Source of the DNA: Streptomyces sp. NRRL F-5126
GTDB taxonomy: Bacteria > Actinomycetota > Actinomycetes > Streptomycetales > Streptomycetaceae
Assembly: GCF_000721265.1 (NCBI RefSeq)
Contig: NZ_JOFZ01000005.1
Coordinates: forward strand, 62,001-126,000
DNA length: 64,000 bases
Direction of reading: 5' to 3'
The translations under genes were made by a program, and so were the position numbers. A model generated the notes under the pieces. That model saw nothing but the letters and a program-made list of their open reading frames with translations. It did not search any database and was not told the DNA's origin. Below are positions 1-8,566 of the stretch, one piece after another (position 1 is the first letter of the stretch; the number at the start of each line of letters is the position of its first letter).

Positions 1-2715
1 GAACCAGACGGACGTCGTGGCGGAGTCGCCGGGCGTGGTCACCGGGGCGACCAGCACGTCGGGGCCGTAGAAGTACTCGCTGCCCGCCGTCGCGTACGCG
101 TCCTGGCTCTCCGGGTACTGCACGTAGGTCGGCCGCACGACGGGGGTACCGGTGCGGTTGGCCTGCTCGGAGAGGCTGTACGTGTACGGGACGAGGTCTT
201 CGCGCAGGTTGAGGAACTTCTCGGCCGACTTGTCGGCGGCCGGGCCGTACTGCCAGGGCAGCCGGTCGGCGTGGTTGCCGTGCAGGCGGTCCACCGGCTG
301 GAAGGTGCCCAGCTGCACCCAGCGCGCGTACAGGTCGTCGGGCAGCTTGGTGGTGCCGGGTTCGGCGCCCTTGGCCTGTGTGCCGTCGTTGTTGAACCCG
401 CCGATGTCGTGCGACACGTTGGACAGTCCGGTCGACGCCGACTCGCCCGGCGTGTAGCCGACCTCGAACTTGAGGGTGGCCCAGCTGGACGTGGAGTCGC
501 CGGTGAAGTGCGCGGTGGTGCGCTTGTCGGCCCAGGGGCCCGTCGGCAGGCCGTGCGGGTTGTAGTTGCCCTGCGGCAGCGCGCCGAACGCCCGGGAGAG
601 CGCGAAGGAGCGCTCGCCGTTCTTCGCCGAGTCGTCGGCGTACTGCTGGTTGATCCACGCGTCCGGCGTGACACCGCCGAGGGACGAGACGGACGCGTCG
701 CAGCACCAGTCCAGCCACCAGACGTCCACGCCGGCCTCGTCCAGGGGCTCGTGCAGGTCGAAGTACGCCTTGAGCTGGTCGGGGTCGCCCCAGTCGAAGG
801 TGTAGGTGTTGTTCCCGCTGTCCTTCAGCTTCCCCTTGGCCGTGGCCTGCGCCTGGGCGAACCTGGGGTCGTCACCGGAGATGCTCGGGTGGATGTTGAG
901 CGAGTTGTGCAGGCCCTGGGCGGCCGACCAGTCGAAGAACGCCTTGGGGTCGGGGAACTTCTTCGGGTCCATCTCCCAGCCGTCCCAGGTGCTCGGCGAC
1001 TTGAAGTCCGTGTCGGTCACCAGGACGTCGAGCGGGACGCCGTCCTTGCGGAACTTGGGCACGATGGTGTTCTCGTAGTCCGCGGCGCTGCGGTCGTAGT
1101 ACTCGGAGTACCAGACGCCGTAGGCCCAGCGCGGCAGCAGTGCTGAGGGTCCCGTCAGGGTGGCGAGGTCGGACAGGCCCTGCCGGTAGTCGTGTCCGTA
1201 GCCGAACACGTACCCGTCCTGGTAGCCCTTGCCCCCGTGGTCGCCCCGCTGCCTGACCTTCTGCGTGGCGTTGTCGAAGATCGCGGAGGGGGTGTCGTCG
1301 AGCAGCGTCCAGCCGTCCTGGTAGAGCAGGCCGGGCGTCGTGGGCGCCTCGCCGTTGACGCCGTCGAGGCTGCGGCGGTACCCGCCGAGCGGCGCGTGCG
1401 GGGACAGCAGCGGCGAGGTGCGTGAGGTGACCGCCGCGGTGTCGAGGTTGACGCGGCAGCCGTCGTCCTCGGGGCAGCCGACGGTCACGTCGTTGGCCCC
1501 CGCGGTCAGGTGCACCGGGACGGTGGCCGTGCGCCAGGCGTCCCAGTCGCTCGTTGCGGCGAGCGAGGCCTTGACCGGGTCCGCCGCACCCACCTTGACG
1601 GAGATGTCACGGGCGGCGCCGCTCGCGTCGCCGTTGGAGTAACGCAGCTGGAGGGAGTAGTCGCCGGCCCTGGGCACGTCGACGACGTGCAGGGTGTCCC
1701 GCGCGTCCGAGGATTCGAGCCCGGCCACGAAGCCGCGGCCCGAGTAGCCGTTGTGGTCGGACTTGAGTGCGGCGGAGCCGCCGAGGCCCGCGGTCTCGGC
1801 CTCGCAGAGTGTGCCGAAGGAGCAGTCCTCGGCCTTCGGCGCCGCGGGGTCCGGGTAGGGTGCCCCTGGGGCGAGGATGGCAACGTTGTCAAGATTGACG
1901 TTGCCGGAGTCTGCCGCAGTGCGGGCGAAGGTGACGGTGTGGGTGCCGGCCGACAGGTCCAGCGTGACCGACGCGGTGGACCAGGTGTCCCAGCTCGCGG
2001 TCTTCGGGAGCGTCAGCGTCTTGGCGGCGCCGCCGTCCGCCGACACGCTCAGGGTGCGGTCCTCGTCCCCACCGTCGCCGCCGACCGCGTTCGCGTAGCG
2101 GGTGGCGACCTGGTAGGTGCCGGTCTTCGGGACGGTGACGGAGAACGACAGGGAGTTGCCCGTCGACCGGAAGCCCGCCGCGAAGCCGGAGCCGGTGTAA
2201 CCGGAGTGGTCCATGGCGACGCCGACGCCGTTCAGGGTCTGGTCCTCCGCCTCGCACCGCGTCCCGGCGGCGCAGACCGGCGCGTTCGGCCAGGGGGCGG
2301 CGGTGACCGACTGCTTGCCGGCCTTCTCCGTCACCTCCAGGTTGTCCGCGGTGAACTTCCCGGAGCCGACCTTGTACGTCAGCGTCATGGCGCTCGTGCG
2401 GATCGTCAGCACGCCGTGATGCGTCGACGACGTGAACGGGGTCCTGCCGAATGTGTCGCGGCCGATGGCGTTGAAGGTCGCGGCGTCGACGAACTTCGCG
2501 TCCCCCGCGTACTCGGTGCGGATGAGTGTCGGGGAGAGGACCTCGAACCGGGCGTCGCCCGAAACGACCTCAGAACGCGCGGCGCTGTGTCCGCGAGCCG
2601 CCTGCGCGGCCCCCGCCGCCTGTGCGGGGGACCCGGCGGCCCCCAGGGCCACCAGGACGCCGGCCGCGGCAGCGGCCGCCGTGATCTTGTGACGTTGTCG
2701 CCATCTGTGAGCCAT
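1..2715 (-). CDS. Secreted GH31 glycosidase with two CBM35-like domains (3' end beyond window)
   Basis: Likely extracellular alpha-glucosidase or alpha-glucosyltransferase of family GH31; 905 codons are visible and the frame runs off the window. A signal peptide (MAHRWRQRHK, then an Ala-rich core) is followed by the start of the GH31 N-terminal beta-sandwich. Two CBM35-like modules follow (about residues 150-290 and 300-430), each opening with a CEAE motif, then the TIM barrel. The predicted nucleophile is D669 in WWLDW and the acid/base D740 in HFTGDST. The CBMs appear to interrupt the N-terminal domain. The ATG at 2715 has an AAGGAG site 12 bases upstream. The operator at 2761-2780 suggests sugar-responsive control. 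The substrate cannot be read from the sequence. Confidence 0.85.
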   Translation of the reverse strand, partial: MAHRWRQRHKITAAAAAAGVLVALGAAGSPAQAAGAAQAARGHSAARSEVVSGDARFEVLSPTLIRTEYAGDAKFVDAATFNAIGRDTFGRTPFTSSTHHGVLTIRTSAMTLTYKVGSGKFTADNLEVTEKAGKQSVTAAPWPNAPVCAAGTRCEAEDQTLNGVGVAMDHSGYTGSGFAAGFRSTGNSLSFSVTVPKTGTYQVATRYANAVGGDGGDEDRTLSVSADGGAAKTLTLPKTASWDTWSTASVTLDLSAGTHTVTFARTAADSGNVNLDNVAILAPGAPYPDPAAPKAEDCSFGTLCEAETAGLGGSAALKSDHNGYSGRGFVAGLESSDARDTLHVVDVPRAGDYSLQLRYSNGDASGAARDISVKVGAADPVKASLAATSDWDAWRTATVPVHLTAGANDVTVGCPEDDGCRVNLDTAAVTSRTSPLLSPHAPLGGYRRSLDGVNGEAPTTPGLLYQDGWTLLDDTPSAIFDNATQKVRQRGDHGGKGYQDGYVFGYGHDYRQGLSDLATLTGPSALLPRWAYGVWYSEYYDRSAADYENTIVPKFRKDGVPLDVLVTDTDFKSPSTWDGWEMDPKKFPDPKAFFDWSAAQGLHNSLNIHPSISGDDPRFAQAQATAKGKLKDSGNNTYTFDWGDPDQLKAYFDLHEPLDEAGVDVWWLDWCCDASVSSLGGVTPDAWINQQYADDSAKNGERSFALSRAFGALPQGNYNPHGLPTGPWADKRTTAHFTGDSTSSWATLKFEVGYTPGESASTGLSNVSHDIGGFNNDGTQAKGAEPGTTKLPDDLYARWVQLGTFQPVDRLHGNHADRLPWQYGPAADKSAEKFLNLREDLVPYTYSLSEQANRTGTPVVRPTYVQYPESQDAYATAGSEYFYGPDVLVAPVTTPGDSATTSVWF

Positions 2716-2760
2716 GGAACCCGGTACTCCTTCGGTATCTCCTGGAGGGGGTACTCCGAC

Positions 2761-2780
2761 TTCTGACAACGATGTCAGAA
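2761..2780. promoter_or_regulatory. Perfect inverted repeat, probable operator of the GH31 gene
   Basis: TTCTGACAACGATGTCAGAA has 8-bp perfect arms around ACGA and lies 45 bp upstream of the GH31 start. Its core, TGACAACG..TGTCA, resembles actinomycete LacI/ROK-type operators of glycosidase genes. No regulator gene adjoins it, so the protein that binds it must be encoded elsewhere. The rest of 2716-3025 shows no convincing gene. Confidence 0.65.
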
Positions 2781-3025
2781 ATCGATGAGGCAGCAGCCGG
2801 GACGCGCACCACCGGGGTGCGGAAAAGGGTGTGGGAGCGTCTCGAAGCGCCAGTGCGAATACGGCGGTTGCCGGCGGGACACGTCGTCCGAGCCATCCGC
2901 GACCGCCCCTCGACCGGCACCGGTACCTCAGATCATGTTCCCTTCAATATCAACCCACGGCGCCAGGCGTCGTCAATACGTCGGTGCGGCCGCGAAGGTC
3001 GCTCGACGGGCGGCCCGCCGCTGCG

Positions 3026-4222
3026 TCAGAAGGTGTATGACGGCAGCTCGATGTTCGATGCGAGCGATTTCGTGCTCGCGATGAGCGCCCTCCTGACCAG
3101 GGATCTGCGGAACATGGCGTTGCGCAGGCGCAGCCTGGCCGCCGTCGAGGGCGCCAGGAACTCGCCCGGGTTGGCGCCCCTCTGCCAGACGGCCGCATAG
3201 CGGCGCAGCCTCGCCTCGTACGCGGGCAGCGCCACGTGGTGGTCGCCGCGGGCGGCGGCGAGTTCGCCGGCCAGGACGTACGCGCCGACCAGGCCCGTCC
3301 CCACGCCCATGCCGCCGAGCGTTACACCCCAGGCCGCGTCGCCGAGCAGGGCGAACCTTCCCGCCGTCCATGAGGGCACCGACACGCGGCTGATGGAGTC
3401 GAAGTAGAGCTCGCGTGCGTCGTCCAGCGTGGACAGCAGGTCCGGGACGTGCCACGGCAGACCGTCGAACGCTCTCTTGATCAGCGCCTTGTGCGCCTGG
3501 GCGTCGTGCCAGTCGTGGGTGACGGGCGGGCAGGAGAACACGAGAAACGCTCCCGCCCGGCTCTCGTCGCGTCCGTCCGCGCCGGCACTCGCCATCCTGC
3601 CGGGGACGTTGAACTGCTCGGCTTCCGGGCTCCACCCGCGCGTGTTCGGGAACTCCCAGCCGGCGAGGCAGTGGCCGAGGTGGCGCACGAAGCGCGACTC
3701 GGGTCCAAGGGCGATGCGGCGTATGCACGAGTGCAGACCGTCCGCGCCGACCACCAGGTCCACCGTGCGCGACGCGCCGCGTGCGAAGTCCACGCGAACG
3801 CCTCGCGGCGTCTCGTTCAGATCCGTCACGGTGTCGCCGAAGATGTACTCGGCGTGTGGCTTGCTGCACTCGTACAGCACGCGTGACAGGTCGGCGCGGC
3901 GGACCTCGATCTCGCCGCCGGCGAATTCGGCGGGCAACGTGAAGATCTCGCGGCCCTGCGCGTCAACGCACCGCATGGCGCCGCCATGGGTCTGAAGGGA
4001 TCGCAACTCGTCGAGTATGCCCATCCGCTTCAGTACTCCGAGGTGCGCGGAGCCGCGGAAGTCGACGGCGAACCCGCCGCCGCGGAGGGTCGGGGCCACT
4101 TCGACCACGGTGACGTCTGCACCGTGATGGGTGAGCCAGTGGGCGAGGGCGGGGCCTGCCACGCCCGCGCCCGAGATCAGGATCCGTTTGCCCCGCAGTC
4201 GAGACGTGCCGGTGCCGGTCAT
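3026..4222 (-). CDS. FAD-dependent aromatic-hydroxylase-type monooxygenase
   Basis: A 398-residue cytoplasmic flavoprotein of the PHBH/TetX-like class A monooxygenase family. The N-terminal Rossmann FAD motif is ILISGAGVAGPALA (about residues 13-26). The second FAD motif is FALLGDAAWGVTLGG near residue 290. Start ATG 4222 is chosen because GGGGAGG precedes it; an in-frame ATG at 4261 would lie inside the shared operator. It is divergent from a TetR gene with a repeated operator between them, the usual layout for repression of a drug- or aromatic-modifying enzyme. The substrate is unknown. Confidence 0.85.
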   Translation of the reverse strand: MTGTGTSRLRGKRILISGAGVAGPALAHWLTHHGADVTVVEVAPTLRGGGFAVDFRGSAHLGVLKRMGILDELRSLQTHGGAMRCVDAQGREIFTLPAEFAGGEIEVRRADLSRVLYECSKPHAEYIFGDTVTDLNETPRGVRVDFARGASRTVDLVVGADGLHSCIRRIALGPESRFVRHLGHCLAGWEFPNTRGWSPEAEQFNVPGRMASAGADGRDESRAGAFLVFSCPPVTHDWHDAQAHKALIKRAFDGLPWHVPDLLSTLDDARELYFDSISRVSVPSWTAGRFALLGDAAWGVTLGGMGVGTGLVGAYVLAGELAAARGDHHVALPAYEARLRRYAAVWQRGANPGEFLAPSTAARLRLRNAMFRRSLVRRALIASTKSLASNIELPSYTF

Positions 4223-4243
4223 GGGAACCTCCCCGGGAAAGAA

Positions 4244-4280
4244 ACTGTGTACCGTGGACACAGTGTACTGTAGACACAGT
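4244..4280. promoter_or_regulatory. Divergent TetR operator: repeated ACTGTGT/ACACAGT half-sites
   Basis: ACTGTGT (4244-4250) and ACACAGT (4258-4264) form a perfect inverted repeat with a 7-bp spacer. A second ACACAGT (4274-4280) follows 16 bp later, with TGTAC between, giving overlapping dyads. They fill the space between the divergent monooxygenase and TetR genes and probably overlap both promoters. Confidence 0.7.
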
Positions 4281-4299
4281 TATTGGAGGTCGGCAAGAG

Positions 4300-5139
4300 G
4301 TGTTGGCAGGCGCGGTGGCCGGCCATGAGGCCGTTGGCCGGTGGGACGGTCGGATGGGAGCGGGCATGACGGGCGCGGGTGGCGATCGGGCGGCGGTGCT
4401 CGAACTGCTGTGGGGGCGGCCCGCAGGGGCGCCCCGGCGTGGACCGCGCCCCACGCTGACACTCGACACGATCGCCCGTGCGGCGATCGGTATCGCGGAC
4501 CAGGACGGCCTTGCGGGACTGACCATGCAGCGTGTGGCGGCCGCCCTCGGCGTCACGAAGATGGCCCTCTATCGATACGTGCCGGGGAAGGAAGAGCTGG
4601 TCGCGCTCATGATCGAGGCGGCACTCGGCTCGCCGCCCGGAGCGGACGCCGTGACGGGTGGATGGCGGGTTCGCCTCGACGACTGGGCGCACCGGCTGTA
4701 CGAACGGTTCGCAGACCATCCGTGGGCACTGGAGGCGGCGGTCGGCGCACGGCCCATGGGGCCGAACGAACTCGGCTGGATGGAGAGAGCTCTGGCCGCG
4801 CTCGCGGGCTGCGGCCTGGAGGGCGGGGAGAAGCTGGACGTCGCGGTGGTGCTCGTCGGCCACGTCCGGATGATCGCGCAGCAAGCAGCGGCCGTACCCG
4901 GAGGCGGGGCGGAGGAGGCCATGGCGGCCGGGATCGCGCCGCTCCTCGCGAGCCGGGAGGAAGTCTTCCCCGAGCTCGCCGACGCTTTCGCCTCCGCCGC
5001 CGAGCATGCGTCGCACAGCCAGGCGCTCGAATTCGGCCTCGCGCGGATCCTCGACGGTGTCGAACTGCTCGTGGCGGGACGGCAACGAGAGCTCGACGCG
5101 CCACGTCGCCCCGACGGCGGGCACGCGAGGCAGCACTGA
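4300..5139 (+). CDS. TetR-family repressor
   Basis: A 279-residue TetR regulator. The DNA-binding helix-turn-helix lies around residues 55-100 (TMQRVAAALGVTKMALYRYV) and is followed by a TetR C-terminal ligand domain. The GTG start at 4300 is favoured by GGAGG at 4285-4289; it leaves an unusually long N-terminal tail of about 45 residues, and ATG 4354 or 4366 are alternatives. It probably represses itself and the divergent FAD monooxygenase through 4244-4280. The 265 bp to the next gene (5140-5404) shows no gene. Confidence 0.85.
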   Translation: MLAGAVAGHEAVGRWDGRMGAGMTGAGGDRAAVLELLWGRPAGAPRRGPRPTLTLDTIARAAIGIADQDGLAGLTMQRVAAALGVTKMALYRYVPGKEELVALMIEAALGSPPGADAVTGGWRVRLDDWAHRLYERFADHPWALEAAVGARPMGPNELGWMERALAALAGCGLEGGEKLDVAVVLVGHVRMIAQQAAAVPGGGAEEAMAAGIAPLLASREEVFPELADAFASAAEHASHSQALEFGLARILDGVELLVAGRQRELDAPRRPDGGHARQH

Positions 5140-5404
5140 TCGCACACCGCGCCGAAGGGCGCGTACGGCGCGACCCGCGCCCCGCGTCGGTAGCGCACCG
5201 GGCCGCGTGCCGGCGCTGAGCGACGGGGGCCGGACGCCGAGCATCAGGTGCGGCCAGGCCGACGTCCGCATCGTCCTTGGCCGGACGGCGTCTCCGGATC
5301 ACGGGACTCCGACCCGTCGGCGCATAGGCGGCCAGGTGGCCGTCCGTGGGCCGACGGGGATGGGGCCCAGGGGCCCGGTCAGGGGCGGGCTCGCCGCGGG
5401 GCGG

Positions 5405-5929
5405 TCAGGCCTCGCCCATCCTGCGTGCGAACGTCTGCGGGTCGGCGTCGAAGCCGCGCACGTCCGGGCGGAAGCTCCAGGCCCCGGCCCGTTCCCGGAA
5501 GAACTCGGCGAGTGCGGCGCCCTTGGCGTCGGGCACCTCCGCGAAGTCGAAGCGTGCCAGTTCGTCGTGGTCCTCGACGATGCGTACCTCCGGGTCGGCT
5601 ACCTCGCCGAACGTCCGCTCGCCGTCGCCCTGCTGGATCGCGACGCCGACGACCACCCGCGTGTACGCGTCACTCAAGCGGTCCAGTTCGAGCGTCATCT
5701 CCTCGTCCGTGCCGAGGCCCTGGCCCGTCCTGCTGTCGCGGTTCAGCGTGATCGTCCCGTCGGGTGAGCGGCTGTCGAAGTGGACCACGTACACGGGCTC
5801 CCCATGCGGCGCGTCCGCCGCGAACACCCCGGCGATCAGGTCGAGATCGTGGTCGGGGGCACCCAGCGGGCTCGGGTCCCAGCGGAGCATGACCTCGACC
5901 TTCGACAGTCCCTTGTTGGCGTTGCCCAC
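5405..5929 (-). CDS. TerD-family stress protein
   Basis: A 174-residue single-domain TerD homologue (tellurium-resistance / calcium-binding stress protein family), cytoplasmic. It starts near GNANKGLSKVEVMLRWDPSP and keeps the DLDLIAGVFAAD and DSRTGQG segments typical of TerD proteins. GTG 5929 is chosen because a GAGGGGGAGGG ribosome site precedes it; upstream in-frame codons give sequence unlike the family. It stands alone here, so it may act as a general stress protein rather than as part of a ter operon. Confidence 0.85.
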   Translation of the reverse strand: MGNANKGLSKVEVMLRWDPSPLGAPDHDLDLIAGVFAADAPHGEPVYVVHFDSRSPDGTITLNRDSRTGQGLGTDEEMTLELDRLSDAYTRVVVGVAIQQGDGERTFGEVADPEVRIVEDHDELARFDFAEVPDAKGAALAEFFRERAGAWSFRPDVRGFDADPQTFARRMGEA

Positions 5930-6048
5930 CGCTCTGCCCTCCCCCTCGAAGCGCGCCGGCGCTTCCTCGTGGCACCTCAAAGAGTAGTACCGGCCGCTGA
6001 CAACGGTCCGCCGAACCCGGAACGTGACCGGCGCCACGCCACGGGCCG

Positions 6049-6054
6049 TACGAT
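6049..6054 (+). promoter_or_regulatory. -10-like TACGAT, probable leaderless start at 6061
   Basis: TACGAT ends 6 bases before GTG 6061 and no ribosome-binding site is present, so transcription could start at or next to the start codon. Confidence 0.45.
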
Positions 6055-6060
6055 GGCGCG

Positions 6061-6666
6061 GTGCTGGTCAAGTGGACTCGCTGCACCGTGCTCGACCGTC
6101 GTGGGTTCGAACGCGGGCAGCGCAAGTGGGCGGGGTTGCTCGGTGAACCGGGTTTTCGGGGGCAAGGCGGGGGATGGAGCAGGATACGTCCCGGTGTGGC
6201 CCACGTCTTCGCGTTCTGGGAGAGCCGGGCGTTCTACGACTCGTTCATGGCGCGCTCCCACGACCGCCTCGCCTCCGGTCAGGCGGGCACGTTCACGGAC
6301 GCCCAGGTGAAGCTGTTCGACCACCGTTTCGACGTGAAGACGGGCTTCGAGCCCCGCTTCACCGACGCGGACGTCGTGAGGATCGCGCACAGCAGGGTGC
6401 ACGAGGAGCGCGTCGAGCACTTCGCGCTCATGCAGGAGAAGGTCTGGAACCCGGCGATGGCCGGCTCTCCCGGCATGGTGCGCGGGCTGTTCGGCGACGC
6501 GCCGGGCAACGAGTTCCTCGTGCTCTCGATGTGGCAGTCGGCCGCCGAGCACGGCAAGTACCGCGTGGAGCGCGTCGAACGCCTGACACTGCGCGCGCAG
6601 ACGGCGACGGACGTCGCGGCGCTCGCGGGGGACATTGTCGACCTCGAAGCGCCCTGGACGGTGTGA
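6061..6666 (+). CDS. YdbC-like (DUF4937) protein
   Basis: A 201-residue protein resembling the YdbC / DUF4937 family, whose members look like duplicated dimeric alpha-beta barrel (monooxygenase-like) folds. It begins MLVKWTRCTV. The N-terminal half carries HVFAFWESRAFYDSFM, and the C-terminal half carries a related FLVLSMWQSAAEHGKY segment, consistent with an internal repeat. The start is GTG with no Shine-Dalgarno site but a TACGAT box 6 bases away. It heads a co-directional row of small cytoplasmic enzymes. The function is unknown; the fold assignment is inferred from motif spacing. Confidence 0.75.
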   Translation: MLVKWTRCTVLDRRGFERGQRKWAGLLGEPGFRGQGGGWSRIRPGVAHVFAFWESRAFYDSFMARSHDRLASGQAGTFTDAQVKLFDHRFDVKTGFEPRFTDADVVRIAHSRVHEERVEHFALMQEKVWNPAMAGSPGMVRGLFGDAPGNEFLVLSMWQSAAEHGKYRVERVERLTLRAQTATDVAALAGDIVDLEAPWTV

Positions 6667-6700
6667 CGCACCGAACCGCGCCGCACCGAGCCGCGCCGCT

Positions 6701-6706
6701 TAGGGT
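6701..6706 (+). promoter_or_regulatory. -10-like TAGGGT, probable leaderless start at 6714
   Basis: TAGGGT ends 7 bases before ATG 6714 and there is no ribosome-binding site in between. Confidence 0.45.
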
Positions 6707-6713
6707 CGGTGTC

Positions 6714-7361
6714 ATGGCACGACCCAGGCGCATCATCCTCGTCAGGCACGGCGAGTCCGAGGGCAACGCCGACGACTCGGTGTACGAGCGCGTCCCCGAC
6801 CACGCACTGAGCCTGACGGAGCGCGGCGTGCGCCAGGCCGAGGCAACGGGCAAGCGGCTGCGGGACGAGTTGGGCGACGGGCGCGTCAGCGCCTACGTGT
6901 CCCCGTACCTGCGCACCCACCAGACGCTGCGGGCCTTCGCGCTGGACCGGTGCCTCGTACGGGTCAGGGAGGAGCCCCGCCTGCGGGAGCAGGACTGGGG
7001 CAACTGGCAGGACCGCGACGACGTGCGGCTGCAGAAGGCCCACCGGGACGCGTACGGCCACTTCTTCTACCGCTTCGCGCAGGGCGAGTCGGGCGCGGAC
7101 GTCTACGACAGGGTCGGCGCCTTCCTGGAAAGTCTGCACCGCGGGTTCGAGCAGCCGGACTCGCCGCCGAACGTGCTGATCGTCACGCACGGCCTGACGA
7201 TGCGGCTGTTCTGCATGCGGTGGTTCCACTGGACGGTCGCCGAGTTCGAGGCCCTGTCCAACCCGGGCAACGGGGAGACCAGGAGCCTGCTGCTCGGCGA
7301 GGACGGGACGTACGCGCTCGACCGCCCCTTCGCCAGGTGGCGCGAGCCGGCGGAGCCGTAG
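6714..7361 (+). CDS. Histidine phosphatase (phosphoglycerate mutase-like) family protein
   Basis: A 215-residue cytoplasmic member of the histidine phosphatase superfamily. The catalytic RHGES motif (ILVRHGESEGN, about residues 8-18) supplies the phospho-accepting His. A second conserved His lies in VLIVTHGLTMRLF near residue 160. The length suits a phosphatase rather than a glycolytic mutase (about 250 residues). It is co-directional with the ADP-ribosylglycohydrolase and RNase HII genes. The physiological substrate cannot be inferred. Confidence 0.85.
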   Translation: MARPRRIILVRHGESEGNADDSVYERVPDHALSLTERGVRQAEATGKRLRDELGDGRVSAYVSPYLRTHQTLRAFALDRCLVRVREEPRLREQDWGNWQDRDDVRLQKAHRDAYGHFFYRFAQGESGADVYDRVGAFLESLHRGFEQPDSPPNVLIVTHGLTMRLFCMRWFHWTVAEFEALSNPGNGETRSLLLGEDGTYALDRPFARWREPAEP

Positions 7362-7396
7362 GGTTTCGCGCACGGGCCAGGACGCGCGCGTGCGGT

Positions 7397-7402
7397 TAGA
7401 TT
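7397..7402 (+). promoter_or_regulatory. -10-like TAGATT, probable leaderless start at 7412
   Basis: TAGATT ends 9 bases before ATG 7412. The intervening GGCAGGGCG offers at most a weak ribosome site. Confidence 0.4.
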
Positions 7403-7411
7403 GGCAGGGCG

Positions 7412-8359
7412 ATGACCGCTGACCACACACCCGGACGACCGGCCCCGCCGGAGACCGTACCCGACGCCACTTCCCCCGAGAACCGCTACGCGCGTGCCCT
7501 GGCATCCCTGCGGGGGCTGTCCGTCGGGGACGCCCTCGGCTCCCAGTACTTCGTGCCCGGGAACCATCCGCTGCTGAAGCGGCGCGAGACGCCGCCGGGC
7601 GCCTGGCAGTGGACCGACGACACCGAGATGGCCGCCTCCGTGCTCGCCGTGCTCGCCGCGCACCGCCGGGTCGACCAGGACGCGCTGGCGCACTCCTTCG
7701 CCGAGCACCACGACTTCGACCGCGGTTACGGCCCCGCCGTCAACCGCATGCTGCGGCTGATCCGCGAGGGCGGCGACTGGCGTGCCCTCGCCTCCGGTCT
7801 TTTCGACGGGCAGGGGTCGTGGGGCAACGGGGCTGCCATGCGCATCGCCCCGCTGGGCGCCTGGTACGCCGACGACCCGGAGCAGGCCACCCACCAGGCC
7901 GAGATCTCCGCGTACACCACCCACCAGCACCGCGAGGCCGTCGCGGGCGCGATCGCGGTGGCCGCCGCCGCGGCACTGGCGGCGGACCCGGCCGGCCCGC
8001 CCGGGCCCGAGGCGCTGCTCGACGGCATCGTGGCCCTGGTGCCGCGCAGCGCGGTGGGCCAGGGGCTGCGCAGGGCGCGCGACATGCTGGACTACGGCGA
8101 CCCGGGCACGGTGGCCGCCGTCCTCGGCTGCGGCCGCCGCACCAGCGCCCACGACACCGTGCCGTTCGCGCTGTGGTCGGCTGCGCGCGCGCTCGGTGAC
8201 TTCGAAGGCGGCTTCTGGACCACCGCGCAGGCCGGCGGCGATGTCGACACGACCTGCGCGATCTTCGGGGGAGTGGTCGCCTCGTGCGGCGCGGGTGCGC
8301 CGCCGGCGGAATGGGCCGCGCGCACGGAACCCTTGCCGGCCTGGCTGCGGGGGAGCTGA
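7412..8359 (+). CDS. ADP-ribosylglycohydrolase family protein
   Basis: A 315-residue DraG/ARH-type hydrolase, expected to remove ADP-ribose from proteins or small molecules using a di-magnesium centre. The conserved metal-binding signatures are present in order: SVGDALGS near residue 35, WTDDTEMA near residue 70, and GGDVDTTCAIFGG near residue 275. Length and motif spacing are normal for the family. It is preceded by a -10-like box only 9 bases away. There is no partner ADP-ribosyltransferase nearby, so the target is unknown. Confidence 0.88.
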   Translation: MTADHTPGRPAPPETVPDATSPENRYARALASLRGLSVGDALGSQYFVPGNHPLLKRRETPPGAWQWTDDTEMAASVLAVLAAHRRVDQDALAHSFAEHHDFDRGYGPAVNRMLRLIREGGDWRALASGLFDGQGSWGNGAAMRIAPLGAWYADDPEQATHQAEISAYTTHQHREAVAGAIAVAAAAALAADPAGPPGPEALLDGIVALVPRSAVGQGLRRARDMLDYGDPGTVAAVLGCGRRTSAHDTVPFALWSAARALGDFEGGFWTTAQAGGDVDTTCAIFGGVVASCGAGAPPAEWAARTEPLPAWLRGS

Positions 8360-8566
8360 CGCCGCTCCCGGCAGGCCTGCCCGGACGAGTGGGCCAACGG
8401 CGAACCGGCGTGCGTCACCCACCGCGTGAGGCTGCCGCCGCCCCGTTCGCACGGCGGCAGCCCGTGAGCGGCGCGGTGGCCGCCAACCACCTGGTCGACC
8501 GGGGCCCGCGCCGACGGGCCCCCCGGCTGTCGTGGCGCGTGCCCGCGGCGTACGCTTGCTCGCGCT

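Noticed and set aside
2772..3200. Plus-strand open frames between the GH31 and monooxygenase genes
   Set aside because: They overlap the GH31 operator and the 3' end of the monooxygenase and show no family resemblance or ribosome site.
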